From Bacillota bacterium (GTDB taxonomy: Bacteria; Bacillota; Clostridia; Christensenellales; CAG-138): a DNA stretch of 11,230 nucleotides. The stretch lies in assembly GCA_023461495.1 (NCBI GenBank), contig JAEYLA010000276.1:1-11230 (forward strand), in the 5' to 3' direction. Below, piece after piece: positions 1-5,475 of the stretch. Each line of letters begins with the position of its first letter. Position 1 is the first letter of the stretch. A program made the position numbers and the translations under genes. The notes under the pieces are model-generated. The model ran no database searches and was not told where the DNA came from. It saw nothing but the letters and a program-made list of their open reading frames with translations.

Positions 1-938
1 GAACCGGAGCCGGTGCCGTACGCATACATATCCGGCGCGTAGACATAGCCGACATTTACGCCAAGCTGCACCTGATACCAACTGCCGCTATAGGAGCCAA
101 GGTAGGTGATGCTGTCGCCCGTATCGAGGTAGCCGATCGCACGGTACGCCGTGCTGGGGCCGGAGCGGACAGCCGTCGCCCTGAGCGCATACAGCAGGGA
201 GTTAGAGGAAGAAGAGCCGCCGCCCGTGCTTCCGCCGGTATAGGTGGAAAGATAGGTGCTCGATACATAGGCGGTCTGGTTTTTGTAAACGACCTTCGTC
301 CAGTTGCCGGAGGTGCCGGTCTTCTGGACGGTTTCACCCTTTACGAGATACCCAAGAATGGAATACTTGGTGCCGGGGCCGGAGCGGACGTTTACAGTCG
401 TCGTCGCCGCCATGGTGCTGCCGGTGGTGGAAGAACCGCCGCCCGTGCTTCCGCTGTTGGAGAGGTACCCGGTGCTCACATACGCGGTGCCCGTACCCCA
501 TTTGATGATAGACCAGTTGCCTGTGGCGCCGACGAGCGTCACGGCGTCACCCTTTCTGAGTTCACCAAGCTTTGCGTAGCTGGTGCCGGGGCCGGAGCGC
601 ACATTGACCGCTGCGGTGGCATAGGCGGTGTTGCCGTCAATGGTCACAACGCCGTCATCGCTGCCGCCGCCATAGGCCTTCACATACGGTGTGTTGACAT
701 AGCCAACGGTACCATTGTAATCGATCTTGGTCCAATTGCCGGAAGTGCCGAGCTTTGTGGCAACCTGATCCTTGTACATCGTCCCGACGACCGTGCTGCC
801 AAGACGCGCTTCACTGCGTATATTGATGGTCGCCGTGGCGATCACCTGGGAAGCCGCCATTGCGGGAATGGCTACAGCCAGCATCATGAGCATCACCAAT
901 GCTGCCGCTAGCGTACGGCGTGATAATCTGTGTTTCAT
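1..938 (-). CDS. Secreted protein with four SH3b repeats (3' end missing)
   Basis: The frame is open from the ATG at 938 to the left edge, giving 312 residues with no stop, so the gene continues outside the window. Residues 1-29 form a signal peptide: basic start MKHRLSRR, hydrophobic core, and a probable cleavage site after AMA. Four bacterial SH3 (SH3b) repeats follow at about 32-86, 104-160, 178-231 and 249-304. Three carry the hallmark V(N)VRSGP and the first has INIRSEA. Three repeats contain GNW and the fourth GSW, and each ends in a GYV or AYV strand. Gly/Ser-rich linkers separate them. SH3b domains bind peptidoglycan, so the protein probably acts in the cell wall; a hydrolase domain such as NlpC/P60 could lie beyond the edge, but none is visible. 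The ribosome binding site AAAGGAGGG is at 945-953, 6 nt from the ATG. The SpoIIQ-like gene lies 181 bp upstream on the same strand. Confidence 0.9.
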   Translation of the reverse strand, partial: MKHRLSRRTLAAALVMLMMLAVAIPAMAASQVIATATINIRSEARLGSTVVGTMYKDQVATKLGTSGNWTKIDYNGTVGYVNTPYVKAYGGGSDDGVVTIDGNTAYATAAVNVRSGPGTSYAKLGELRKGDAVTLVGATGNWSIIKWGTGTAYVSTGYLSNSGSTGGGSSTTGSTMAATTTVNVRSGPGTKYSILGYLVKGETVQKTGTSGNWTKVVYKNQTAYVSSTYLSTYTGGSTGGGSSSSNSLLYALRATAVRSGPSTAYRAIGYLDTGDSITYLGSYSGSWYQVQLGVNVGYVYAPDMYAYGTGSG

Positions 939-1038
939 ATGGATCCCTCCTTTATTGCTTTTCATATCCTTTTCCCCCATTCTGCGGCATCATTCCTGTA
1001 AAATATTTCATTTATTGGAAGCATGCTTGTTTGTTAAA

Positions 1039-1067
1039 ATTATACCCTCCTGTGCCGCAGAAAGGAA
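1039..1067 (-). promoter_or_regulatory. Possible sigma-A promoter of the SH3b gene
   Basis: Read on the minus strand, a perfect TATAAT (1044-1039) lies about 100 bp upstream of the SH3b start. The hexamer 17 bp upstream is TTCCTT, a poor -35 box, and there is no extended -10 TG. The -10 match is good but the promoter as a whole is uncertain. A 10-bp palindrome AAGCATGCTT lies just downstream (about 1019-1028) and could be an operator, or chance. Confidence 0.3.
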
Positions 1068-1119
1068 CCGCAATCAGGAAAGTTCATACAATCTTCAAAT
1101 ATCCGCCCTGCATGAAACA

Positions 1120-1854
1120 TCAGTCGCCCAGAAGCACATATTTTGAAGGATCGACCGCTTTACCTTCCTGATAGAGCGCAAAGTGCAGGTGCGGCTCCAT
1201 GGCGCATTCGCTTACCGCAGTATCCCCAACCTTGCCCAATACGTCGCCCGCGCTCACAAGCTGCCCTTCCTTTACGGCGGCAGGCTTTGCAAGATTGGCG
1301 TAAACGCTCGTAAGCCCGTTTTCGTGCGCGACGGTCACCGTCACGCCCAGCGCCTTGTCCTCATGCACCCGCTCCACGGTTCCGCCCTTGATGGCAATCA
1401 CATCCGTGTCTATGCGGGCCTTGATGTCCACACCGTCATGTGTGGTCCAGAGTTCAAGCGTTTCGGAGTACAGCAGCGTATCCACAGCGTATCCCCAGAT
1501 GATCTCGCCTTCCACGGGAGGCGCCGCCTTGCTTTCCGCCTGACGCTTGGGCCTGGGGGTCATACTTGCGACAGGCGTGGGGGAAGCGGCAGGGGTTGCG
1601 GCAGGCGTCGCTGTAGGCGCGGGTGTGGGCCGCAGCACCTCATTGAGGCGTTCGTCGCTGCTTCCGCCGACATCCTGCGAAATGGGCGGCGTAGGTTCCG
1701 CGTTTTGTTCCTGCCGGCCCGGCAGCAGCGCTACCGCCGCCGCAATGCCGATACACAGGACGCATAAGCCCAGCACCACATAAAACCCCTGTTTTCTGAG
1801 AAACGTCGACGCGTGCTCCCTGAACGCACCTGCGCGTGTTCCCTTATGTTCCAT
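1120..1854 (-). CDS. SpoIIQ-like membrane-anchored M23 (LytM) peptidase-family protein
   Basis: The 244-residue protein has a short basic cytoplasmic N-terminus, one membrane segment (about 24-44), a Pro/Thr/Ala-rich linker (about 53-100) and a C-terminal LytM/M23 domain (about 118-240). The metal-binding motifs are intact: H139-D-G-V-D143 (HxxxD), H177 in VAHENG, and H222-L-H224 in PHLHF. The stretch VDTLLYSETLELW before HDGVD resembles clostridial SpoIIQ. In endospore formers SpoIIQ is made in the forespore under sigma-F and forms the channel across the intermembrane space with SpoIIIAH. Clostridial versions often keep the zinc residues that Bacillus subtilis SpoIIQ lacks. The start is supported by AAAGGAGGA at 1862-1870. 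A sigma-F-like promoter lies upstream. A general cell-wall M23 endopeptidase is the alternative; no spoIID neighbour is in view to settle it. Confidence 0.85.
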   Translation of the reverse strand: MEHKGTRAGAFREHASTFLRKQGFYVVLGLCVLCIGIAAAVALLPGRQEQNAEPTPPISQDVGGSSDERLNEVLRPTPAPTATPAATPAASPTPVASMTPRPKRQAESKAAPPVEGEIIWGYAVDTLLYSETLELWTTHDGVDIKARIDTDVIAIKGGTVERVHEDKALGVTVTVAHENGLTSVYANLAKPAAVKEGQLVSAGDVLGKVGDTAVSECAMEPHLHFALYQEGKAVDPSKYVLLGD

Positions 1855-1905
1855 AATGGGTTCCTCCTTTATAACGTTGCATCACCCCAAAAGGTTGCGT
1901 GTTTT

Positions 1906-1934
1906 GAGTGTATCCAATACAAAAAAGGTTATAA
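1906..1934 (-). promoter_or_regulatory. Candidate sigma-F promoter of the SpoIIQ-like gene
   Basis: On the minus strand, TTATA (1934-1930; 4/5 match to the sigma-F -35 GYWTA) is followed by 14 bp and GGATACACTC (1915-1906). The latter fits the sigma-F -10 pattern GGnnAnAnT, with C instead of a purine at the last position. Transcription would begin near 1899, about 45 nt before the ATG. spoIIQ is a classic sigma-F target, so promoter and gene identity support each other. The same 5-14-10 geometry recurs at the two small-RNA promoters. Confidence 0.5.
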
Positions 1935-2002
1935 CATCCAAAAGTTATTTCCTGCTTGAAGCGTCTCCTGCGTCTGGAATTTATTCTGGATGAAATTTCC
2001 TT

Positions 2003-2031
2003 ATTTATTCCGGTCGTTTGCGGACATACTA
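2003..2031 (+). promoter_or_regulatory. Candidate forespore (sigma-F/sigma-G) promoter of RNA A
   Basis: ATTTA (2003-2007; 4/5 match to GYWTA), 14 bp, then GGACATACTA (2022-2031), a full match to the sigma-F -10 pattern GGnnAnAnTA. It also contains CATACTA, which matches the sigma-G -10 CATnnTA. No sigma-A boxes are apparent here. Transcription would start at about 2037-2039. Confidence 0.5.
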
Positions 2032-2037
2032 GTTGCA

Positions 2038-2175
2038 AGAGGTGGTAAGCGTGCTTTACAGTACACAAGCAACCTCCGATGCCAACAAGGGCAGGAGAAA
2101 ACTCGAATACAATCGAGCGGTATTCAGTCCGGGCGACAGCGGCGGCGGGAACTTTTGTTCCCGCCTTTGCTTTTG
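2038..2175 (+). ncRNA. Putative small structured RNA A (first of a tandem pair)
   Basis: The unit of about 138 nt runs from a forespore-type promoter to an intrinsic terminator and contains no convincing ORF. Visible helices: GAGGT (2039-2043) with ACCTC (2072-2076) enclosing a GTAAG/TTTAC hairpin (2045-2049 with 2055-2059); TGCC/GGCA (2080-2083 with 2090-2093); and CTCGA/TCGAG (2102-2106 with 2113-2117). A block at 2128-2152 (TCCGGG, then GACAGC, then the terminator 5' arm) is 21/25 identical to 2502-2526 in RNA B. GAGG at the expected 5' end, the GTAAG hairpin and AGTAC just after it (2060-2064) are also shared with RNA B. I do not recognise the family. CsfG, a forespore-specific RNA of endospore formers, is the obvious one to compare. 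The ends are estimates. Confidence 0.55.
2144..2175 (+). terminator. Intrinsic terminator of RNA A
   Basis: GGCGGGAAC (2144-2152) pairs perfectly with GTTCCCGCC (2157-2165) around a TTTT loop, followed by the interrupted T-tract TTTGCTTTT (2166-2174). Confidence 0.8.
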
Positions 2176-2176
2176 C

Positions 2177-2203
2177 CGAAAAAGTACCTTAGGTACTTTT
2201 TCG
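2177..2203. repeat. Perfect 12-bp inverted repeat with 3-nt loop
   Basis: CGAAAAAGTACC (2177-2188), TTA, GGTACTTTTTCG (2192-2203). It sits immediately after terminator A and carries a TTTTT run in its 3' arm. It could be a back-up terminator, an RNA-processing hairpin or an interspersed palindromic repeat. No coding sequence overlaps it convincingly. Confidence 0.7.
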
Positions 2204-2210
2204 AGGTTTA

Positions 2211-2306
2211 CAGGAACACCCTGTGCCTACGGCGCGGGCGGTTGTTCCTGCAGGGAAAGCCTTGCTCCGCAAGGCCTTCTGCCGCCACCGCCCTGTCGCT
2301 GGCGGC
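2211..2306. repeat. Hairpin-dense intergenic segment
   Basis: Three further inverted repeats follow the 12-bp palindrome: CAGGAACA (2211-2218) with TGTTCCTG (2243-2250); GCCTTGC (2259-2265) with GCAAGGC (2269-2275), 3-nt loop; and GCCGCC (2281-2286) with GGCGGC (2301-2306). Such density suggests a structured RNA or a repetitive palindromic element lying between the two small-RNA units. Short ORFs run through it, but they lack family features and cross the hairpins. Confidence 0.45.
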
Positions 2307-2365
2307 GGTTGGAAGCCCTACGGTTACAATCGCTTGGCAGATATAGCATTTTTATTTTTTCACGC

Positions 2366-2394
2366 GTATTGTTTTTGAAAGCAAAGACATACTA
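2366..2394 (+). promoter_or_regulatory. Candidate forespore (sigma-G/sigma-F) promoter of RNA B
   Basis: GTATT (2366-2370; 4/5 match to the -35 GYWTA), 14 bp, then AGACATACTA (2385-2394). CATACTA is 17 bp from the -35 and matches the sigma-G -10 CATnnTA. The first base of the sigma-F GGnnAnAnTA pattern is A here, so this copy leans toward sigma-G. Nine bases, GACATACTA, are identical to the promoter of RNA A. Confidence 0.5.
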
Positions 2395-2399
2395 ACGAC

Positions 2400-2546
2400 G
2401 AGGTAAGAACAGTGCTTACATAGTACCGGGACGACCTTCACCGTCATCACGGGCGTGAAGGCGCGCCTGAAGGGGCTCTAGCCGCTTCGGGCCGTGGATC
2501 ATCCGGGAGACAGCAGGGGCGGGGACGCAATGTCCCCGCTTTTTTT
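2400..2546 (+). ncRNA. Putative small structured RNA B (second of a tandem pair)
   Basis: This unit of about 147 nt is related to RNA A. It begins with GAGGT (2400-2404), then a GTAAG/CTTAC hairpin (2403-2407 with 2415-2419) and AGTAC (2422-2426), as in RNA A. The middle is different: a perfect CCTTCAC/GTGAAGG stem (2435-2441 with 2455-2461) and a GC-rich segment with small GGC/GCC pairings (2474-2493). The 3' block 2502-2526 is 21/25 identical to that of RNA A and leads into a strong terminator. The pattern of conserved ends with a variable middle points to two paralogous RNAs rather than a simple duplication. Function unknown. An ORF covering part of it (from 2494) is just an upstream extension of the hemerythrin frame. 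Confidence 0.55.
2519..2546 (+). terminator. Intrinsic terminator of RNA B
   Basis: GCGGGGAC (2519-2526) pairs perfectly with GTCCCCGC (2532-2539) around a 5-nt loop, followed by seven T (2540-2546). Confidence 0.9.
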
Positions 2547-2664
2547 GTATGAAAATTTCCGATCTCTCTACTTCTGCCGCTCATGCCCTTTGTTTTTTTA
2601 CCGAAATAGAGTAATACCGTTCTTTTTCAAAACAATTGCACAGTTTGTGCGGAAAGGATACTGC

Positions 2665-3090
2665 ATGCTCTGGAAGGACAAGTACGAGTTGGGCGTACCC
2701 CTGATCGACGAACAGCACAAAGAGCTGTTCCGGCGTGTGGATGCGTTCATGCAGACGCTGCGCTCACCTGTCTCGTGGGAGGAGAAGGTGGAAAAAGTGA
2801 ATGAGACCCTGGAGTTCATGAAGGCGTATGTCGTCACCCATTTTCAGGATGAAGAGGCGTACCAGCAAAAAATCGGCTACCCGAACCTTGCGGAACACAA
2901 AGCCATCCATGACGGAATGGTGGCGTATGTGGTGGAAGTGGCAACACAGTATGCGCAGCAAGGCTACGACGAACGCCTGATGCAGCAATTCGGCGGGAAG
3001 CTTCTTGCCTGGCTCATCAACCATGTAGCGGCCGAAGACCAGCAGATCTGCGCATTTGCCAATAGCGAGGAGGTGCCCGCGCATGTCTGA
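2665..3090 (+). CDS. Bacteriohemerythrin
   Basis: The protein is a single-domain hemerythrin of 141 residues, a di-iron four-helix bundle that binds O2 in the cytoplasm. All expected iron ligands are visible: H18 (in DEQHKELF), H59 and E63 (HFQDE), H78 and H82 (HKAIH), and H120 and D125 (HVAAED). The length is normal for the family. The ATG at 2665 is chosen because GGAAAGGA (2651-2658) sits 6 nt upstream and MLWKDKYELGV is the usual N-terminus; the frame's earlier ATG at 2494 lies inside RNA B. A small hairpin GCACA/TGTGC (2638-2650) abuts the ribosome binding site and might modulate initiation. The 3' end overlaps the CheX-like gene by 8 nt, so the two are probably co-translated; oxygen binding may feed into chemotaxis or local oxygen buffering. 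Confidence 0.95.
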   Translation: MLWKDKYELGVPLIDEQHKELFRRVDAFMQTLRSPVSWEEKVEKVNETLEFMKAYVVTHFQDEEAYQQKIGYPNLAEHKAIHDGMVAYVVEVATQYAQQGYDERLMQQFGGKLLAWLINHVAAEDQQICAFANSEEVPAHV

Positions 3091-3538
3091 AGCGCTGTAC
3101 CGGCCGTTCCTGCACGCGACGCAGCACGTATTTGAGCTGATGCTTGACCTCAATGACGTCCATGACGAACCGGCCGTAAAGAAATCCACGAGCCCCGACA
3201 CCATCGAGGTTTCCATCGGCATCAAGGGCGACCTCAACGGCCAGGTCGTCTACAGCTTCCCCTATGAAACGTGCCTCAACATGGTCAACATCATGAGCGG
3301 CATGGAAATCTGTGAGGTGGATGAGTTTGTGACCTCCGCCATCAGCGAAATCGCCAACATCATCAGCGGCAACGTCATGACACTGCTGACGGACGAAAAC
3401 CTCACCTGCGATATCCTGCCGCCAAAGCTTGTGACCGGGGATATGCTGACGGAGGAATATGCGCTCGATACGGTTTCGTGCATTGTCACCTCGGTGGGCA
3501 ATGTCTGCCTGGACATCATGCTCAACCCCGCGCAATAG
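3083..3538 (+). CDS. CheX-family CheY-P phosphatase
   Basis: The 151-residue protein resembles CheX/CheC-type phosphatases, which dephosphorylate CheY-P and related response regulators in the cytoplasm. The signature helix is SEIANIISGNV (88-98), with E89 and N92 forming the catalytic ExxN. The preceding strand-rich region (about 41-60, IEVSIGIKGDLNGQVVYSF) and the C-terminal half with a second glycine/valine strand are typical. Only one ExxN helix is clear, as in CheX rather than two-site CheC. The start is ATG 3083 with GAGGAGGT (3067-3074) 8 nt upstream, inside the end of the hemerythrin gene (ATGTCTGA). No other chemotaxis gene is in view, so it could act on a non-flagellar two-component pathway. 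Confidence 0.85.
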   Translation: MSEALYRPFLHATQHVFELMLDLNDVHDEPAVKKSTSPDTIEVSIGIKGDLNGQVVYSFPYETCLNMVNIMSGMEICEVDEFVTSAISEIANIISGNVMTLLTDENLTCDILPPKLVTGDMLTEEYALDTVSCIVTSVGNVCLDIMLNPAQ

Positions 3539-3555
3539 CGTATTGGACAGACCAG

Positions 3556-3590
3556 CAGGGCGGCCTTTTGCCACCCTGTTTTTTGTTTGT
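3556..3590 (+). terminator. Terminator of the hemerythrin-CheX operon
   Basis: CAGGGCGGC (3556-3564) pairs with GCCACCCTG (3570-3578) with one mismatch and a 5-nt loop, followed by TTTTTTGTTTGT. It lies 17 nt after the CheX stop. Confidence 0.85.
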
Positions 3591-3702
3591 TAATTTCATT
3601 GCATGCATCTCCCGCGGGCTATGTAAGCTGTGTTATGATAAAGGGTATGGCCCGCCTGTGCACATTGCGACGCAGCCGGGAAAAAACAAAGCCGAGGTTT
3701 GT

Positions 3703-4692
3703 ATGAAAAAGTTCTTTTCCCGGGCGCTTGTATTGCTGCTCCTCCCCATGTTGCTTTCCGGCTGCGGCCCTTCCCCCAAGGAAAAGGTATCGGCGGTCGG
3801 CTTTTACCTTGACACCGTCATCAGCATCGCCGCCTATGGCGTCAGGCAGGAAGTGGTGGACGATGCCCTCCATAAGATCGGCGAGTATGAGAATCTTCTT
3901 TCAAAAACCATAGAAGGCAGCGACGTATGGAACATCAACCACGCAAACGGCGAGCCCGTTGTGGTGAGCGATTATACGCGCGAGCTGCTCGAAGCCTCCG
4001 CCAAGACAAGCGTTGCGACCGGCGGCGCGTTTGATATTACCGTCGGCCCTTCCGTTGCGCTCTGGGATTTTAAAAGCGAATCTCCCTCGCTTCCGGACAA
4101 GGAGAAGCTTGCCGCAGCCGCGGCGCTCACGGATTATACCAAGGTAACGCTCGAGGGCAACACCGTCACCATGCCCGCCGGCATGCAGATTGACCTTGGT
4201 TCCATCGCAAAGGGCTATATCACAGATGAAATCGCGGAATATTGCCGTTCACGCGGCGTCACCTGCGGCATCCTGAACTTTGGCGGCAATGTGGTGGTGA
4301 TCGGAATGCGGCCCGACGGCAAGCCGTGGAACGTCGGCATTCAAGACCCCAAAGAGCCCACGGGCCAGCCGCTCATTACGCTGCCCGCAACGGACAGCGC
4401 GGTTGTGACCAGCGGCATCTATGAGCGCGGCTTTACGCGCGACGGCGTGCGTTACCATCACATCCTGGAACCGAAAACAGGCTGGCCTGTCCAGAATGGG
4501 CTTGCCTCCGTCACGCTTTTGACCAAGGACTCCCTCACGGCGGACGCATACGATACCGGCCTCTTTGTGATGGGGCTTGAGAAGGCCATGGCGCTTGTGG
4601 AAGCCACCCCCGGCATGGAAGCCGTGTTTATCGATACCGAGGACAACGTCTACTATTCAAGCGGCCTCAAGCACTTGGAAAAGCAGCCGTGA
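3703..4692 (+). CDS. apbE: ApbE-family FAD:protein FMN transferase (lipoprotein)
   Basis: The protein has 329 residues. It covalently attaches FMN, taken from FAD, to Thr/Ser of target flavoproteins outside the membrane (for example RnfG/RnfD- or NqrC-like subunits or extracellular reductases). A lipoprotein signal peptide ends in LLSG-C21, so it should be anchored on the outer face of the membrane. Family motifs occur in order: GGAFDITVGP (107-116), DLGSIAKGY (164-172), LNFGGN (191-196), HHILEPKTGWP (252-262) and ADAYDTGLFVMG (280-291), the last carrying the Mg-binding Asp/Thr. The length is normal. The start at 3703 is set by the signal peptide and GAGG (3694-3697); the frame's earlier ATG at 3478 runs through the CheX gene and terminator. 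It overlaps the methyltransferase gene by 4 nt. No flavoprotein target is visible nearby. Confidence 0.95.
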   Translation: MKKFFSRALVLLLLPMLLSGCGPSPKEKVSAVGFYLDTVISIAAYGVRQEVVDDALHKIGEYENLLSKTIEGSDVWNINHANGEPVVVSDYTRELLEASAKTSVATGGAFDITVGPSVALWDFKSESPSLPDKEKLAAAAALTDYTKVTLEGNTVTMPAGMQIDLGSIAKGYITDEIAEYCRSRGVTCGILNFGGNVVVIGMRPDGKPWNVGIQDPKEPTGQPLITLPATDSAVVTSGIYERGFTRDGVRYHHILEPKTGWPVQNGLASVTLLTKDSLTADAYDTGLFVMGLEKAMALVEATPGMEAVFIDTEDNVYYSSGLKHLEKQP

Positions 4693-5318
4693 ACAAGCGT
4701 GGCGGGCATCCCTGGCAGCAGATCCCGCTTGCCGTATATGAAGGCCATATGCTTTTAAGCTCCGTAGGACAGCTGCAGGCGCTAAACGCGCTTTATTTGG
4801 AGCGTCTAAGTGCATATCCCGCGGAAACGGTGGCCTTCTGGGGCATTGCAGGCGGCAACGGCCTTTCTCACATCCACCCGGGCCAATATCGCGCGGTCTA
4901 CGGCGTGGACATCAACGAAGCGTTTCTAGCCGCCTGCAGGGAGCGCTTTATCGTGCTCAAAGAGCTTGTATTACTCGCTTTGGACCTTTCAACGCCTGTA
5001 GCGCTCCCTTCTGCGGACCTTGTGTTTGCGGACCTGCTGATTGAATACATCGGTATCGACGCGTTCGCTGCAAGAGTCCGCTCCGCAAAGCCGAATACGC
5101 TTTGCTGCACCATCCAGCAAAATCTTGCGCAGGCATTTGTTTCGCCCTCGCCTTATGCGCAGGCGTTTGAAGCAATCGGCGCTTTCCACCAGGATATTGC
5201 GGAAGAGGATCTCAGCGCTTCCTTGCGACAGCAGGGGTATCTCCTGCAGTACCGCAAAGCCGTGCCGCTCAATAGCGCAAAGCAGTTTCTCCGCCTGGAT
5301 TACGGGCTTTCCGACTGA
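4689..5318 (+). CDS. Class I SAM-dependent methyltransferase-like protein
   Basis: The protein has 209 residues. It shows a Rossmann-type SAM-binding pattern: motif I GIAGGNGLSHI (52-62), an acidic end of strand 2 in YGVDINEAFL (D74), and DLVFADLLIEYIG (110-122) where class I enzymes place motif IV. The substrate is unknown. The N-terminal HPWQQIPLAVYEGHM looks like part of the fold, so the GTG at 4689 is preferred to the ATG at 4749. GTG overlaps the apbE stop (GTGA), and GGAAAAG (4677-4683) is a modest ribosome binding site, so translation is probably coupled to apbE. Whether the two proteins share a pathway is not clear. Confidence 0.75.
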   Translation: MNKRGGHPWQQIPLAVYEGHMLLSSVGQLQALNALYLERLSAYPAETVAFWGIAGGNGLSHIHPGQYRAVYGVDINEAFLAACRERFIVLKELVLLALDLSTPVALPSADLVFADLLIEYIGIDAFAARVRSAKPNTLCCTIQQNLAQAFVSPSPYAQAFEAIGAFHQDIAEEDLSASLRQQGYLLQYRKAVPLNSAKQFLRLDYGLSD

Positions 5319-5347
5319 ATGCGTCTTGCAACTAAGAGAATACAGAT

Positions 5348-5377
5348 AACGCGCCGAAACGGGCGCGTTGCTATTTT
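5348..5377 (+). terminator. Terminator after the apbE-methyltransferase operon
   Basis: AACGCGCC (5348-5355) and GGCGCGTT (5362-5369) pair perfectly around GAAACG, followed by GCTATTTT. The T-run is short, so termination may be partial. Confidence 0.65.
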
Positions 5378-5423
5378 GTCACGTTTTTCGTCAGGAAATT
5401 TCACACGCATTTGTTTTTTTGCA

Positions 5424-5432
5424 TGGTACAAT
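5424..5432 (+). promoter_or_regulatory. Possible extended -10 promoter of the glycosyltransferase fusion gene
   Basis: TGGTACAAT (5424-5432) fits an extended -10 (TGnTAnAAT). There is no -35 at normal spacing; a T-rich tract lies upstream. Transcription would start near 5439, about 37 nt before the ATG. Confidence 0.45.
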
Positions 5433-5475
5433 GGAAACGGAACCCCATTACTAAATCTGGAAAGGACTTTGGGCT

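Noticed and set aside
56..337. Short minus-strand ORF in another frame within the SH3b gene
   Set aside because: The neighbouring frame encodes four clear SH3b repeats continuously from the signal peptide to the window edge.
1..938. DNA-level tandem repeats or a CRISPR-like array in the first kilobase
   Set aside because: The repeated GC-rich stretches encode the SH3b hallmark VRSGP and Gly/Ser linkers. Spacing and conservation are protein-level, with no fixed direct repeat unit.
1183..1767. 194-codon plus-strand ORF opposite the SpoIIQ-like gene
   Set aside because: Low-complexity Arg/Gly-rich shadow of the GC-rich coding strand; the M23 motifs on the minus strand are unambiguous.
1990..2395. 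Two overlapping short plus-strand ORFs (118 and 120 codons) in the intergenic region
   Set aside because: They run through promoter, hairpin and terminator elements, have no domain features, and lack good ribosome binding sites.
2494..2664. Upstream ATG at 2494 as the hemerythrin start (57 extra residues)
   Set aside because: It would lie inside RNA B and translate through its terminator. The ATG at 2665 has a good ribosome binding site and the normal hemerythrin N-terminus.
3478..3702. Upstream ATG at 3478 as the ApbE start
   Set aside because: It overlaps the CheX gene and crosses a terminator. The ATG at 3703 begins a clear lipoprotein signal peptide.
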